This document shows positions 34,366-43,305 of a stretch of DNA of 64,000 nt, piece by piece. The stretch comes from Pseudomonas sp. UBA5706 (GTDB lineage: Bacteria; Pseudomonadota; Gammaproteobacteria; Pseudomonadales; Pseudomonadaceae). Within the stretch, counting starts at the first letter, position 1. Every line of letters begins with the position of its first letter. The DNA lies in assembly GCF_002419965.1 (NCBI RefSeq), contig NZ_DIHC01000026.1:62001-126000 (forward strand). The letters are read 5' to 3'. The notes beneath the pieces were generated by a model. The model had not been told where the DNA came from, did no database searches, and saw only the letters and a list, made by a program, of their open reading frames with translations. The position numbers and the translations under genes were made by a program.

Positions 34366-34851
34366 ATGAGGTTATCGTTTCGTAGTAAAGCTGCGTTGAT
34401 GTTGCTGTTGGCCCTGCCGCTTCCCGCACTCGCTGAACCCATGCATGCTCAATATCTGCCGCCGGACGAGTTGTCCGTGCGTGAAGGCGAGCCTGAGCAG
34501 CAGCAACTGCTGCAGGTCACCGATTACACAATCGTCGCTGGCAGCCAGCGCCAGTCGAACCAGCAACCCATTCCCGTCACCTCTCCGCTGAGCCTGCGCC
34601 TCAAAGGCAAGCCCATGAACAAGGGCGCGACCATTTCCGAGGTGATGATTCATTTCGATGGCGAAAGCAAAAGCCTGAAAAAGCCGGCTTATGATGAGCC
34701 CAGCCGAACCCTGACCTTGTATTACCCGGCAAGCCAATACCGCGTGCTGATCGATCTGCTGCGCAGCGAGAAGGTTTATTGCCAGTTCCTCAGTTATGCC
34801 AATGGACACGTCTGGGCCGACCTGCACACCGCCAGCGTACGCGCGCGTTGA
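34366..34851 (+). CDS. Conserved hypothetical exported protein
   Basis: A 161-residue protein with a clear signal peptide (MRLSFRSKAALMLLLALPLPALA) and a mature part of mixed beta character with one cysteine. GGGAGG precedes the ATG. I do not recognise a named domain; its position before the PA4642-family gene is shared with other pseudomonads. Periplasmic location is inferred from the signal only. Confidence 0.75.
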   Translation: MRLSFRSKAALMLLLALPLPALAEPMHAQYLPPDELSVREGEPEQQQLLQVTDYTIVAGSQRQSNQQPIPVTSPLSLRLKGKPMNKGATISEVMIHFDGESKSLKKPAYDEPSRTLTLYYPASQYRVLIDLLRSEKVYCQFLSYANGHVWADLHTASVRAR

Positions 34852-34919
34852 GCCCGCAGCCGGGCGGAGGGTAAACTGCCTGCCCGTGAAATGTCCCGCG
34901 AAGTCAGTTGGAGTCAGCA

Positions 34920-35207
34920 ATGCGTAAAGATAAGAAGCAGGTGATTGGCGATGAGATCGGCGATGCCCAGATCAAATTGTTCCTGGATTTCGAGCCGGTC
35001 GATGCGACTTCCCCGTCGCTGCATAAACTGATCAAGGCCTATCGCGGCCTGCGCGTTGATGATTTCGAACGATTTCTGGGGTTCTTCAAGCAAGCTGGCT
35101 ACGATCTGGATGGCAAGGACGAACACGGCAACTCATTCGTCGAACTTATCAAAGACCAGCGCAATTCGCAGGAATACATTGAGTTGGTTAATAAGTCTCG
35201 AGGCTGA
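34920..35207 (+). CDS. PA4642-family conserved protein
   Basis: A 95-residue soluble, charged protein beginning MRKDKKQVIGDEIGDAQIKLFL, with an alpha-helical pattern (FERFLGFFKQAGYDLDGKDEHGNSFVELI). It matches the Pseudomonas PA4642 family of unknown function. A GGAG precedes the start 68 bp after the exported protein gene. No catalytic motif can be seen. Confidence 0.8.
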   Translation: MRKDKKQVIGDEIGDAQIKLFLDFEPVDATSPSLHKLIKAYRGLRVDDFERFLGFFKQAGYDLDGKDEHGNSFVELIKDQRNSQEYIELVNKSRG

Positions 35208-35411
35208 TTAAGTCTAGCGGTGCCTGGCGACGGGCACTTGAGATCCAATCTGCAGCTTCACTCCATAGAATGGCCTCGATTACATCTGTTTCAGAAATTT
35301 CCTGCACTTCCCATCTATAACTTCACTGCATTCAAATTTTCTGTTCGATTCATACTCCTGGTGCGCATGTTTGCGTGACTAATGGATGTTTTGTCGAAAT
35401 GGAATTCTATG

Positions 35412-35858
35412 ATGAATAAATATATCTCTCCCGTTGCCTCGCTGGTACTCCTTACACTGTGTGCCAGCTGGACGCAGGCTGCAGACCCGTTGAAATTCGA
35501 TGTTACCCTCGTGAACGAGACCCGGGAGGATCTTAAACTCACCGCAGCGACCTGGCCCTTGGGCAGTTTCAATGCGACTGACTACATGATTCCCAAGCAT
35601 CATACCGGAGCATTTCGCGTGCATGTGTGGGACGAGCGCAAAGGCAGGATCAATTTCAAATACAGCACGGGCGAGAAGACCTGCCGTTTTTCCGGGGGCC
35701 TTGGCGTGCGGCGGATGGGGGCATGGATCATATCCCGTTACGAAGTCTATACCTGGTCAAAGGCGAGCTCTGTGGGCAACTTTCACGCTGTCTGCCTTGC
35801 CAGTATCGTAAAAAAGGCCGAAGGAAAGGGCTACGATATTCGAGTGTCCATGAAATAA
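35412..35858 (+). CDS. Small secreted protein, member 1 of a tandem paralogue family
   Basis: A 148-residue protein with a signal peptide (SPVASLVLLTLCASWTQA) and a beta-rich mature region. It shares with the next two genes a layout: an asparagine-containing strand (VTLVNETREDLKLTAATWPLG), a conserved tryptophan, a Pro-rich loop before 'F', a cysteine in EKTCRF, and a late cysteine in HAVCLASIV, ending in a basic strand (RVSMK). The two cysteines could form a disulfide. The start could be the ATG at 35409. I do not recognise the family; secretion is inferred from the signal peptide. Confidence 0.7.
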   Translation: MNKYISPVASLVLLTLCASWTQAADPLKFDVTLVNETREDLKLTAATWPLGSFNATDYMIPKHHTGAFRVHVWDERKGRINFKYSTGEKTCRFSGGLGVRRMGAWIISRYEVYTWSKASSVGNFHAVCLASIVKKAEGKGYDIRVSMK

Positions 35859-35942
35859 CCGGCGTGTCTGAAATTGAGGATGCGCAGGTTTATTAACGAT
35901 ACGTGCAGGTTCTAACAATACCGCTGAAATGGAATTCAAATT

Positions 35943-36401
35943 ATGTATGGAAAAATACTGATCACCGTCATGTCAACATTGTTTATATGCGGCGCTCACG
36001 CTTCGCAGACAATGGTTTTTAACGGCCAGATCAAGAACTTTCTTAGCCGCCCCGTACAGCTGCTGTCGCCCAGTTGGGACGTAGGGAACTTCCCGGAAGA
36101 TGAACTGGTGGTCGATCCCAAGGGACACATTAAATTCAACTTTCCTGCTCACGCCTACCGCGGTGCAGTGAAGTTTGTGCTGTCGACCGGTCGTACAAAG
36201 GGCGAAGTGGCCTGTTTGTACGACGTCAAATACGGTACTCAGAGTTATGTGAGAGGTGCAGTGACGCTGACAGGCCCGCGCGCAACGCTCCAGGCATCGA
36301 GCGCAGGCAAGAGGCAAGCCGATTGCTCTTTGAAGCTGGATAACTGGGACTACGAAAGAAGCATGGATATGCGTTTTGTCATCCGACGTTCACCCGCCTG
36401 A
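35943..36401 (+). CDS. Small secreted protein, tandem paralogue 2
   Basis: A 152-residue protein with a signal peptide (MSTLFICGAHA region) and the same layout as its neighbours: QIKNFLSRPVQLLSPSWDVG, the conserved tryptophan, an acidic/Pro loop, a cysteine in EVACLYD and a second in QADCSLKL, then a closing basic strand. The 12-base leader GAAATGGAATTC is identical to that of paralogue 1, evidence of duplication including the upstream region. The sequence is diverged, so the duplication is old. Confidence 0.7.
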   Translation: MYGKILITVMSTLFICGAHASQTMVFNGQIKNFLSRPVQLLSPSWDVGNFPEDELVVDPKGHIKFNFPAHAYRGAVKFVLSTGRTKGEVACLYDVKYGTQSYVRGAVTLTGPRATLQASSAGKRQADCSLKLDNWDYERSMDMRFVIRRSPA

Positions 36402-36468
36402 ACTGACTGCGCTCAGCAAGCCGATCTACTGAGCGGGTGCGTGTCGGCAATCAATAAAGGGATTCAAG

Positions 36469-36930
36469 ATGACCAAAGTACAACGATTTATAAGCGGCAC
36501 GATGCTGCTAATAGCGACGATGTTCACTGCTCTGCTGGCTCAGGCCGCATACCCCAAAAAAATGGATGTAACCGTGGAGATGTGGAATGACTCGGGCGCC
36601 GATCTCTACCTGGTAGCAGCATCCTGGTTGCCGTTGCGCACTGACTTTTCAGGTGCTGTCATGCCGCATGACTTCCCAACGACATCGTTCGGTTTAGCAT
36701 TAAAAAACCCACGTAACGATCGGGCTCTAATGCGCATGAGAGACGGTGCGCGAGAATGCGAGTTCACATTAGGCCATAAGGCAACGTTCTCATGGTTTAG
36801 CCTGGACCCGTCGCCAGAAAAGTTCGCCAGCGCGCGTTCTTCAGGCGCCGTGGCGGCGCAGTGCAGCGCGTCGGTCATCAAAGGCCGTCGGTCCATGACC
36901 GCCTACACGGTACGCTTCAAAATGGGCTGA
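36469..36930 (+). CDS. Small secreted protein, tandem paralogue 3
   Basis: A 153-residue protein with signal peptide FISGTMLLIATMFTALLAQA and the mature motif VTVEMWNDSGADLYLVAASWLP, matching paralogue 1 (VTLVNETREDLKLTAATWP). Cysteines fall in ARECEFTLG and AAQCSASV, the same positions as in the others. AAGGGA precedes the ATG. A strong terminator follows, so the three genes form one cluster ending here. Confidence 0.7.
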   Translation: MTKVQRFISGTMLLIATMFTALLAQAAYPKKMDVTVEMWNDSGADLYLVAASWLPLRTDFSGAVMPHDFPTTSFGLALKNPRNDRALMRMRDGARECEFTLGHKATFSWFSLDPSPEKFASARSSGAVAAQCSASVIKGRRSMTAYTVRFKMG

Positions 36931-36941
36931 CTGCCTTTCAG

Positions 36942-36982
36942 AAACTGAAAGCCCCGCTGCGTGGGCGGGGCTTTCAGTTTTT
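36942..36982 (+). terminator. Strong terminator after the paralogue cluster
   Basis: CTGAAAGCCCCGC (36945-36957) pairs with GCGGGGCTTTCAG (36965-36977), extended by AAA/TTT, then a T5 run. It also faces the convergent mqo gene and may serve it. Confidence 0.9.
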
Positions 36983-37006
36983 CACCGATTCAAAACATTT
37001 TCTGAA

Positions 37007-38512
37007 TCAGGCGAAGCTTGCCGTCGGACTGTTTGAAACCAGATCCAGGCTCTCATCGCTTTCGGCACTGACACGCTGATACAGCTGCGCGTCGGTTTCC
37101 AGCGCTTTCTCCCGAGCCGGGAAGATTTCATTGAGCTTGGCGGCCCATTGCGTTTTGGCTTTTTCCGGGAAGCAGCGTTCGATCAGGTCGAGCATGATCG
37201 AAACGGTCACCGAGGCCCCTGGAGAGGCTCCCAGCAATGCTGCGAGGGAACCATCCTTCGCCGAAACCAGTTCGGTGCCGAATTGCAGGACACCGCCTTT
37301 CTTCGGGTCTTTCTTGATGATTTGCACGCGCTGGCCGGCTACCTCCAGGCGCCAGTCCTCGGCTTTGGCCTGCGGGTAGAAACGACGCAGGGCTTCCAGA
37401 CGTTGCTCCATGGACTGCCGCACTTCGCTGATCAGGTACTTCGTCAGGTCCATGTTGTCCCGAGCCACGGCCAGCATTGGCGCAATGTTGGCGGCGCGGA
37501 TTGACAGCGGCAGGTCCATGAGTGAGCCGTGCTTGAGGAACTTGGTGGTGAAACCGGCATACGGGCCGAACAGCAGTGAGGTTTTGCCGTCGACAACGCG
37601 AGTGTCAAGGTGCGGCACCGACATCGGTGGCGAGCCTACCGCCGCCTGGCTGTAGACCTTGGCCTGATGCTGCCTGACCACGTCGGGGTTGTCGCATCGC
37701 AGCCACTGCCCGCTCACCGGGAAGCCGCCGAAACCTTTGCCTTCCTCGATGCCGGACATTTGCAGCAGCGGCAGTGCCGCGCCACCTGCGCCCAGGAACA
37801 CGAATTTGGCGTCGATCTCACGCGTGCCGCCGCTGTTGACGTCCTTGATGGTCACGCTCCAGCCAGCGCCTTTACGGGCAAGGCCAGTGACGCGCTTGCA
37901 GTACTTGACCTGCGCATCGGGTGCACTGGAGAGGTGCTTGAGCAGCATGTTGGTCAGGTTGCCGAAGTTGACGTCGGTACCGTGCATGACGCGCGTCGCA
38001 GCAATCGGTTCGTCAGCCGGACGTCCCGGCATCATGAGCGGCATCCACTCAGCGAGCCTGACTTTGTCTTCGGTGTATTCCATGGACGCGAAGGCGTGGT
38101 GCTTGTGCAGCGCCTCGTAGCGTTTTTTCAGGTACACCATGCCTTTTTCGCCCTGCACGAAGCTCAGGTGCGGGACCGGTGTAATGAATGAACGCGAAGA
38201 ACCGAAGGTGCCTTTGCGGGCGAGGTAGGCCCAGAACTGCTTCGAGACCTCGAACTGGGTATTGATGTGAATTGCTTTTTTGGTGTCGATCGAGCCATCG
38301 GCCGCTTCCGGCGTGTAGTTCAGCTCGCACAAGCCGGCATGGCCGGTACCTGCGTTGTTCCAGGGGTTGGAACTCTCCGCGGCACCGGAGTCCATCAGCT
38401 CGACAACCTCGATCGTGAGGCTCGGGTCGAGCTCCTTGAGCAGTACGGCGAGGGTGGCACTCATGATGCCTGCCCCGACCAGTACTACGTCGACTGCTTC
38501 GTTATGCGCCAT
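37007..38512 (-). CDS. mqo: Malate:quinone oxidoreductase
   Basis: A 501-residue membrane-associated FAD enzyme oxidising malate to oxaloacetate and passing electrons to quinone. It has the N-terminal FAD loop VVLVGAGIMSATLAVLL, SSNPWNNAGTGHAGLCELNYTP and FGPYAGFTTKFLKHGS. TTTTGGAGA precedes the ATG at 38512; the longer frame to 38554 is not supported. Pseudomonads may carry two mqo genes, so a number is not assigned. Confidence 0.95.
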   Translation of the reverse strand: MAHNEAVDVVLVGAGIMSATLAVLLKELDPSLTIEVVELMDSGAAESSNPWNNAGTGHAGLCELNYTPEAADGSIDTKKAIHINTQFEVSKQFWAYLARKGTFGSSRSFITPVPHLSFVQGEKGMVYLKKRYEALHKHHAFASMEYTEDKVRLAEWMPLMMPGRPADEPIAATRVMHGTDVNFGNLTNMLLKHLSSAPDAQVKYCKRVTGLARKGAGWSVTIKDVNSGGTREIDAKFVFLGAGGAALPLLQMSGIEEGKGFGGFPVSGQWLRCDNPDVVRQHQAKVYSQAAVGSPPMSVPHLDTRVVDGKTSLLFGPYAGFTTKFLKHGSLMDLPLSIRAANIAPMLAVARDNMDLTKYLISEVRQSMEQRLEALRRFYPQAKAEDWRLEVAGQRVQIIKKDPKKGGVLQFGTELVSAKDGSLAALLGASPGASVTVSIMLDLIERCFPEKAKTQWAAKLNEIFPAREKALETDAQLYQRVSAESDESLDLVSNSPTASFA

Positions 38513-39245
38513 TAACGCGTCTCCAAAAAATCTGCAGCACCAAATTGACGGCATGGGTTCCCGAGGTCAGTTGCCGGGGGGCGGGCGGCGCGTTTTCGCG
38601 CAGTGCCTCGTACCACCCGGCCGGGAGCGTCATGTCCGATTCTTCGCAATTTTTTGCATTTCAGCGCACGCCTTGAGAGGGCCTGGTCGATGCTTTTGTA
38701 GAAAGCATGAACTCATTTTTCGGCCCAGACAGCCATTCGACCATCGTCAAGACGTGCGGTCATGCAACCAAATCCGTAGTGGACAGGCTTCAGGCTCTGG
38801 TTGTGGAGGCTGCGCTGCGGTCGGTCCTGTGCAAGGGGGCTGGGTCAGACGCTAACGGTGCATTTACAAACGCGTAACTATTCATTTGCTTGCCACACTC
38901 TTGTGAAGTTGTGAAAACCCGTTTTTTCACGCTCTTTTGGAGACGCGAACCTCAAAAAAGGGGCTGCGCGATGGCAGCTCCGACAGATCAGGTTCGAACT
39001 CAATGTGGGCCATGGTGGGTGCGAAAGGTTCGAGCGAGTCGAGGTTTTTCACGCCTGCAAAGCGGCCACACCGGGTTGCACATGTCTGTGTGGAAGGCTC
39101 TCTGTGGGCGATACGGAGGAGCTGATACCCGGTATCAGCGGTGCTGCGAGGCCCGATCAGGAGACGTCCTTATAATCGGGGGAAGATTATAGCGATGAAA
39201 CGCGCAGAAATGATCCAGAAAAAATGACTTTTATTCGCTATCCGG
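38513..39245. other. Long gene-free region upstream of mqo
   Basis: About 730 bp without a supportable gene. Open frames here (for example 38890-39192) have no ribosome sites or recognisable protein. It presumably contains the mqo promoter and leader. No clear operator was identified. Confidence 0.4.
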
Positions 39246-39533
39246 TCAGATGCCGAGCAATTGCCGGTCGCTAATCGAACCTATCGTCAAACTGACACGG
39301 GCATCGGCAGGCAGAGGCTGGTGCAGCCAGCTCAGATTTGGTTTGCTGATTTCCACCCATCCGTGGCCGCGCGGCGCCTTGGGGCAGTGCCTGAACGACA
39401 GACAAATACCCTGTGCGTCCAGACAGGCGTAATAACGGTGATGCCTTTGCGGTGAGAATAAGGACCAGAGAAAGTGCACAGCGAGCGCTCCGGGTTTGGG
39501 CTGTCGTGAAAGTATGTCGGACGGTGATGACAT
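39246..39533 (-). CDS. Conserved hypothetical protein
   Basis: A 95-residue basic protein starting MSSPSDILSRQPKPGAL, with a central HRYYACLDAQGICLSFRHCPKAPRGHGWVEI segment holding three cysteines and several histidines. No known domain was recognised. The start at 39533 is a guess among several ATGs, and coding potential is moderate. Confidence 0.5.
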   Translation of the reverse strand: MSSPSDILSRQPKPGALAVHFLWSLFSPQRHHRYYACLDAQGICLSFRHCPKAPRGHGWVEISKPNLSWLHQPLPADARVSLTIGSISDRQLLGI

Positions 39534-39719
39534 CGCCGTGACGTTGCGGTTTCTGGCTAACGTCAAAAAGGCGCATGGGTGGTGCAGCGATGATCTGGGC
39601 CACCGGCCTGACCGGGAACGCGAGGAGCGGCACTTTGTCGTATCTTTACGCTAGTGAGCGGCCTCGGGAGGTCGTTATACTGCCGCACAATTTGTGCCTT
39701 GGCCCATGGAGAGATGAGC

Positions 39720-40301
39720 ATGTTGCGTCGTGTTTTGTTCGGTTTGCTAGCAGTCGGCAGTCTGACGCTGGTGGGATGTGCCCACAGTCCGCAATCACTT
39801 AACCCGCAACCCAAGCTGAATGCCCAACTGACGGCTGTCGGGCACGGCCAGCAAGTGGTGGTGCGAGTCGTTGACGGTCGCCCTTCGCCGACCCTCGGCA
39901 CCCGTGGCGGTCTGTACCCTGAAACCAGTTCGATCAGCGTTGACGGGCAGCAGTTGGTTCCGCAGCTCCAGGCCCAGGCCGAAGCGGCTGTGCGCCTGCT
40001 GGGTTTTACCCCGGTTCAAGGGGGCAACGGTCCTCAGTTGACGGTCACCCTTGCGGACTTGAAATATCAGTCGCCCAAGGAAGGCCTGTACGTGACCGAG
40101 GCGAGCATCAGCTCGACTTTCCGCGCTGATGTCCAGAACAACGGCCGCAGCTATAGCGGGCGTTACGCCGCTTCCCTGGATCAGCGCTTCGGTATGGCGC
40201 CGAACGAGGAAACCAACACCAAGCTCATCGGCGATGTTCTTAGTGATGCATTGACCCGCGTTTTCCAGGATCAGACCATCGGCCGTACGTTAGGCCAGTA
40301 A
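39720..40301 (+). CDS. YajG-family lipoprotein
   Basis: A 193-residue lipoprotein with signal peptide and lipobox LTLVG-C (about residue 21). The mature region VVVRVVDGRPSPTLGTRGG matches the YajG family, whose role in the envelope is not settled. GGAGAG upstream favours the ATG at 39720 over 39714. A terminator follows immediately, so it is probably monocistronic. Confidence 0.88.
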   Translation: MLRRVLFGLLAVGSLTLVGCAHSPQSLNPQPKLNAQLTAVGHGQQVVVRVVDGRPSPTLGTRGGLYPETSSISVDGQQLVPQLQAQAEAAVRLLGFTPVQGGNGPQLTVTLADLKYQSPKEGLYVTEASISSTFRADVQNNGRSYSGRYAASLDQRFGMAPNEETNTKLIGDVLSDALTRVFQDQTIGRTLGQ

Positions 40302-40316
40302 TCGAGCATTCGACCG

Positions 40317-40350
40317 AGCCCTGGCATCGAGAGATGTCAGGGCTTTTTTG
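40317..40350 (+). terminator. Terminator after yajG-like gene
   Basis: AGCCCTGGCATC pairs with GATGTCAGGGCT (one G:T) around GAGA, followed by a T6 run. Confidence 0.88.
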
Positions 40351-40537
40351 TGCGCCATGATTCGGGGCCCGTGACAGATCGCCGGGGTGGGCGTGCAGGA
40401 GGGGAGCTTTGGTCGTCTGCGGGGCTCATGAAGCGCTGCGCCGTGACCGGTTCAGGTGACGTTAAGGTGACAGGCGATACCGTGCTCGGCAGACCCACCG
40501 AATCCGCGGCGCTCCTATGCCGCACTATCGAGGCTCC

Positions 40538-40807
40538 ATGTCGCTCATTCAGCATTCCCCCGGGATGATCATCAATCTGTTCGCGCTGCTGGCGGCGGGT
40601 CCCGGTGTCTGGGTGCTGCACACCACACGCAGTCACGAGCAGCGCGAGACCAAGCATCTCAACCACCTCACCGCACAGGCACCGATCGATGAGCCGATGC
40701 ACCTGATGGACGTGTCGACGTTGCGCATGATTCGCCAGAGTTACCGGCTCGGGAGCGCGTGCCTGGCATTTGCGCTGCTGTTGTCGTGGGTGAGCACGAA
40801 AATCTGA
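40538..40807 (+). CDS. Small hypothetical membrane protein
   Basis: An 89-residue protein with two hydrophobic stretches (MIINLFALLAAGPGVWVL and LGSACLAFALLLSWV) separated by a charged His-rich loop, so probably a two-helix membrane protein. The start at 40538 is uncertain, and a weak ribosome site is all that supports it. No family recognised. Confidence 0.5.
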   Translation: MSLIQHSPGMIINLFALLAAGPGVWVLHTTRSHEQRETKHLNHLTAQAPIDEPMHLMDVSTLRMIRQSYRLGSACLAFALLLSWVSTKI

Positions 40808-40852
40808 TGCGGCCGCGGATCGTTGAACGCGCGAAGGTTGGCGTGGGGCGAT

Positions 40853-40883
40853 GCAAAACGGCGCGTATCAGGCGCCGTTTTGC
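40853..40883. terminator. Bidirectional terminator
   Basis: GCAAAACGGCGC pairs with GCGCCGTTTTGC around a 7-base loop, between the convergent small membrane protein and acyltransferase genes. Confidence 0.85.
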
Positions 40884-40892
40884 ATTCGCTGG

Positions 40893-42059
40893 TTAAAGTG
40901 CCAGCCCCGCCTTGACCCGATACTGATTACGCACCGGCGTCGCGTACTGCAGCACCAGATACGGACGATGCTCTTCGGGGCAGCCATCCAGCCGTCTTTG
41001 CCATTCGTCCTGCGCGCGTTCCAGCTCATCGGCCGCGAACACCTCGGCGGCGGTCGGCACGTTCAGGCTAGGATCAGCATCGGTCCATTGCGCGTACGCC
41101 AGATAGTGCACGGGGAACAGGCGATAACCGCCGAGGATCTGCCGGTCCATTTGCGCCGCTAACTGCTTGGTGTCTTCAAACATTTCAGTAATCGGCGGTG
41201 CGAAGTTCACGTGCACCCGCCCCTTGTAACCGGTGATACCCAACGCGATGCTGACGTCGTCCTCGCCGGCTACCTTGGTGTAGCCGCCGGTGGTGGCTCG
41301 GATATACAGCTCGCGGGCCTTGGCATGGTCGCAGGGATCGTATTCGTAGCTGATCGATACCGGGGTCAGGTTCAGCGACTGAATGACTTCGCCGAACGGT
41401 TCATCCTTGCGGCTCATGTGGAACATCTTGAGGATCGCCGACTCAGTACGATCGTCGCCGTCCTTGGCGCGACCTTCGGCCTGGGCAATCCAGATCGACT
41501 GGCAGTCGTTGCGGATCGAGTGGTTGATGTAGGCCGACAGCAACTGATAAGCCGCCATCTTTTCCCGGCGTCCGGTGATCGAGCGATGCACGATGAAGCT
41601 CTTGTTCAATCGCATCAGATCGCTGACGAAGGGCTTCTGCAACAGGTTGTCGCCAATGGCGATACGCGGTGTCGGCAGGCCTGCGTGGTAAACCGCGTAG
41701 TTGACGAACGCCGGGTCCATCACGATGTCCCGGTGGTTGGCCAGGAACAGATAGGCCACGCCCGACTTGAACTGCTCCACGCCGGTGTAGGTCACACCAT
41801 CTGTGGCACGTTCGATCGTATGGTCCACGTAATGTTCGACCTTGTCCTGCAACGCCGCGACCGAATCGATGCCAGCGAACTGGCGGCGCAGTTTGCGGGC
41901 GATTGCCGGCTGCAGGATCCAGCCCAATGTGCCAGCCAGGCGTGGAAATCGGAAGTGCGTCAGGATAGCGAGGAAGGCCTTGTCACCCAGCAGCCGATTG
42001 AGTACGGCTTTCACTTCGCTGTCGTCGTACGGTCGGATGGCATCGAATTCGCCCATCAT
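40893..42059 (-). CDS. PlsC/PlsB-type 1-acyl-glycerol-3-phosphate acyltransferase-like protein
   Basis: A 388-residue acyltransferase. The HX4D catalytic motif is NHRDIVMD, and SIWIAQAEGRAKDG matches the FPEG-like acceptor block. It is longer than PlsC and closer to the cytosolic glycerol-3-phosphate-type family conserved in Pseudomonas. Two adjacent ATGs (42059, 42056) could start it; AAGAGAG precedes them. The exact acyl acceptor is unknown. It is divergent from the CPXCG gene. Confidence 0.85.
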   Translation of the reverse strand: MMGEFDAIRPYDDSEVKAVLNRLLGDKAFLAILTHFRFPRLAGTLGWILQPAIARKLRRQFAGIDSVAALQDKVEHYVDHTIERATDGVTYTGVEQFKSGVAYLFLANHRDIVMDPAFVNYAVYHAGLPTPRIAIGDNLLQKPFVSDLMRLNKSFIVHRSITGRREKMAAYQLLSAYINHSIRNDCQSIWIAQAEGRAKDGDDRTESAILKMFHMSRKDEPFGEVIQSLNLTPVSISYEYDPCDHAKARELYIRATTGGYTKVAGEDDVSIALGITGYKGRVHVNFAPPITEMFEDTKQLAAQMDRQILGGYRLFPVHYLAYAQWTDADPSLNVPTAAEVFAADELERAQDEWQRRLDGCPEEHRPYLVLQYATPVRNQYRVKAGLAL

Positions 42060-42172
42060 GCTCTCTTGTTGGAAACGGCTAGGGTAATGGCAGGTCGAGC
42101 TGGAGTTGAGAATGAAAACCCGGCCTGCGAACAAGTCAGCGATTATACGCAAAACTGAACTCGGAGACTGTG

Positions 42173-42364
42173 ATGCACGATATACAACCTGCAGCGCCTT
42201 ACGAGTGCCCCTACTGCGGCGAGTCGGGGGAAACCGTGCTGGATCTTTCGGAAGGTGACAATCATTTCATCGAAGACTGCCACGTGTGCTGTCGCCCGAT
42301 CGAATTTCACCTTGAAACCAATGGTGAGCAATGGGATTTGGAAGTTCGTGCCGAGAACGAATGA
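42173..42364 (+). CDS. CPXCG-motif cysteine-rich protein
   Basis: A 63-residue protein with two Cys pairs, CPYCG and CHVCC, the signature of the CPXCG (DUF) family of small zinc-ribbon-like proteins. GGAGA precedes the ATG. Its stop overlaps the next start (ATGA), so both are made together. Function unknown. Confidence 0.88.
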   Translation: MHDIQPAAPYECPYCGESGETVLDLSEGDNHFIEDCHVCCRPIEFHLETNGEQWDLEVRAENE

Positions 42365-42624
42365 TGCGCAGAATCTATGAGCCGGAAAACATGATGGAAG
42401 GCGAGCTGCTGCAGTCGATGCTCGCCAGCGAAGGCATCGACTCGCACATCACTGGCCGTCATCTGCTGGGCGGCGTCGGCGAGCTGCCAGTGTTCGGGCT
42501 GCTCGGGCTTGCAGTGAACGACGATCAGGCTGAGCGGGCGCGGCAACTGATCACTGAGTACAATGGCGCTTTTGTGTTGTCTGGCGAGGAGCCGGACAGT
42601 TACCCCGATGTGTTGTTGTGCTGA
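42361..42624 (+). CDS. DUF2007-family signal-transducing-like protein
   Basis: An 87-residue protein with the DUF2007 pattern: RIYEPENMMEGELLQSMLASEGI followed by PVFGLLGLAVNDDQAERARQLI. The domain resembles a PII-like ferredoxin fold and lacks an assigned reaction. It overlaps the CPXCG gene by ATGA; this pair is conserved in pseudomonads. Confidence 0.88.
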   Translation: MMRRIYEPENMMEGELLQSMLASEGIDSHITGRHLLGGVGELPVFGLLGLAVNDDQAERARQLITEYNGAFVLSGEEPDSYPDVLLC

Positions 42625-42675
42625 AACCGGTGCGGCGTCGCTCGATTCGCCTTTCAGAAGAGTTGCCCTGAGCCC

Positions 42676-43305
42676 ATGTGTGGACGTTATGCGCTGTTTC
42701 GTTGGACGCCTGCATTCGCGGCCTTGCCCGGATTCCCTGTGGACCAGCAGGCACAGTGGAATATTTCCCCCGCCGATTCGGTGCTGATATTGCGCCAGAT
42801 ACCGGGCGAGGAAGGCGGTCGGGCGCTGGCACGGGCGCGTTGGGGCCTGACACCCCCGTGGTTGACCGATATGTCGAGAACACCGGCCCATGCGCGTGCC
42901 GAGACACTGGCCGAGCAGCCGATGTTTCGGCAGGCCTTTCGCGAGCGTCGCTGCCTGCTGCCCGCCAACGGCTTTTACGAGTGGCGCGGAACAGTGCGCA
43001 AACGGCCATTCTGGTTGACGCCCGGCGAAGGCTCGGCATTGTACTTTGCAGCGATATGGGAAGCGTATCCGGTGCAAGGTCATACCTATCTGAGTGTGGC
43101 GGTAGTCACGCAGCCGGCCATGAGTCAGCGCCGACCGCTCATCCTTGACGCCGACGGCCAGGCCGCGTGGCTCGATCCCCAGAGTTCGCTGCCGACCCTG
43201 CAGTCCCTGCTTGCCGCGCCGCAGATGCCGTTGCGCGAGCGGCCGCTGGCCAACCTGGTGAATGATCCCAAGCTCAATGCGCCAGAGTGCCTGACGCCCC
43301 TCTAA
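42676..43305 (+). CDS. HMCES/YedK-family SOS-response-associated protein, degenerate active site
   Basis: A 209-residue SRAP-domain protein. In working members the N-terminal Cys2 forms a thiazolidine cross-link with abasic sites in single-stranded DNA, helped by Asn, Glu and His. Here Cys2 (MCGRYALF), the NGFYEW glutamate (E102) and RWGL are kept. The NARxET asparagine is a histidine (H72), and the HxRMP histidine is replaced (SQRRP, S150). It may bind but react poorly, or have another role. GCCCTGAGCCC precedes the ATG with no strong ribosome site. Confidence 0.88.
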   Translation: MCGRYALFRWTPAFAALPGFPVDQQAQWNISPADSVLILRQIPGEEGGRALARARWGLTPPWLTDMSRTPAHARAETLAEQPMFRQAFRERRCLLPANGFYEWRGTVRKRPFWLTPGEGSALYFAAIWEAYPVQGHTYLSVAVVTQPAMSQRRPLILDADGQAAWLDPQSSLPTLQSLLAAPQMPLRERPLANLVNDPKLNAPECLTPL

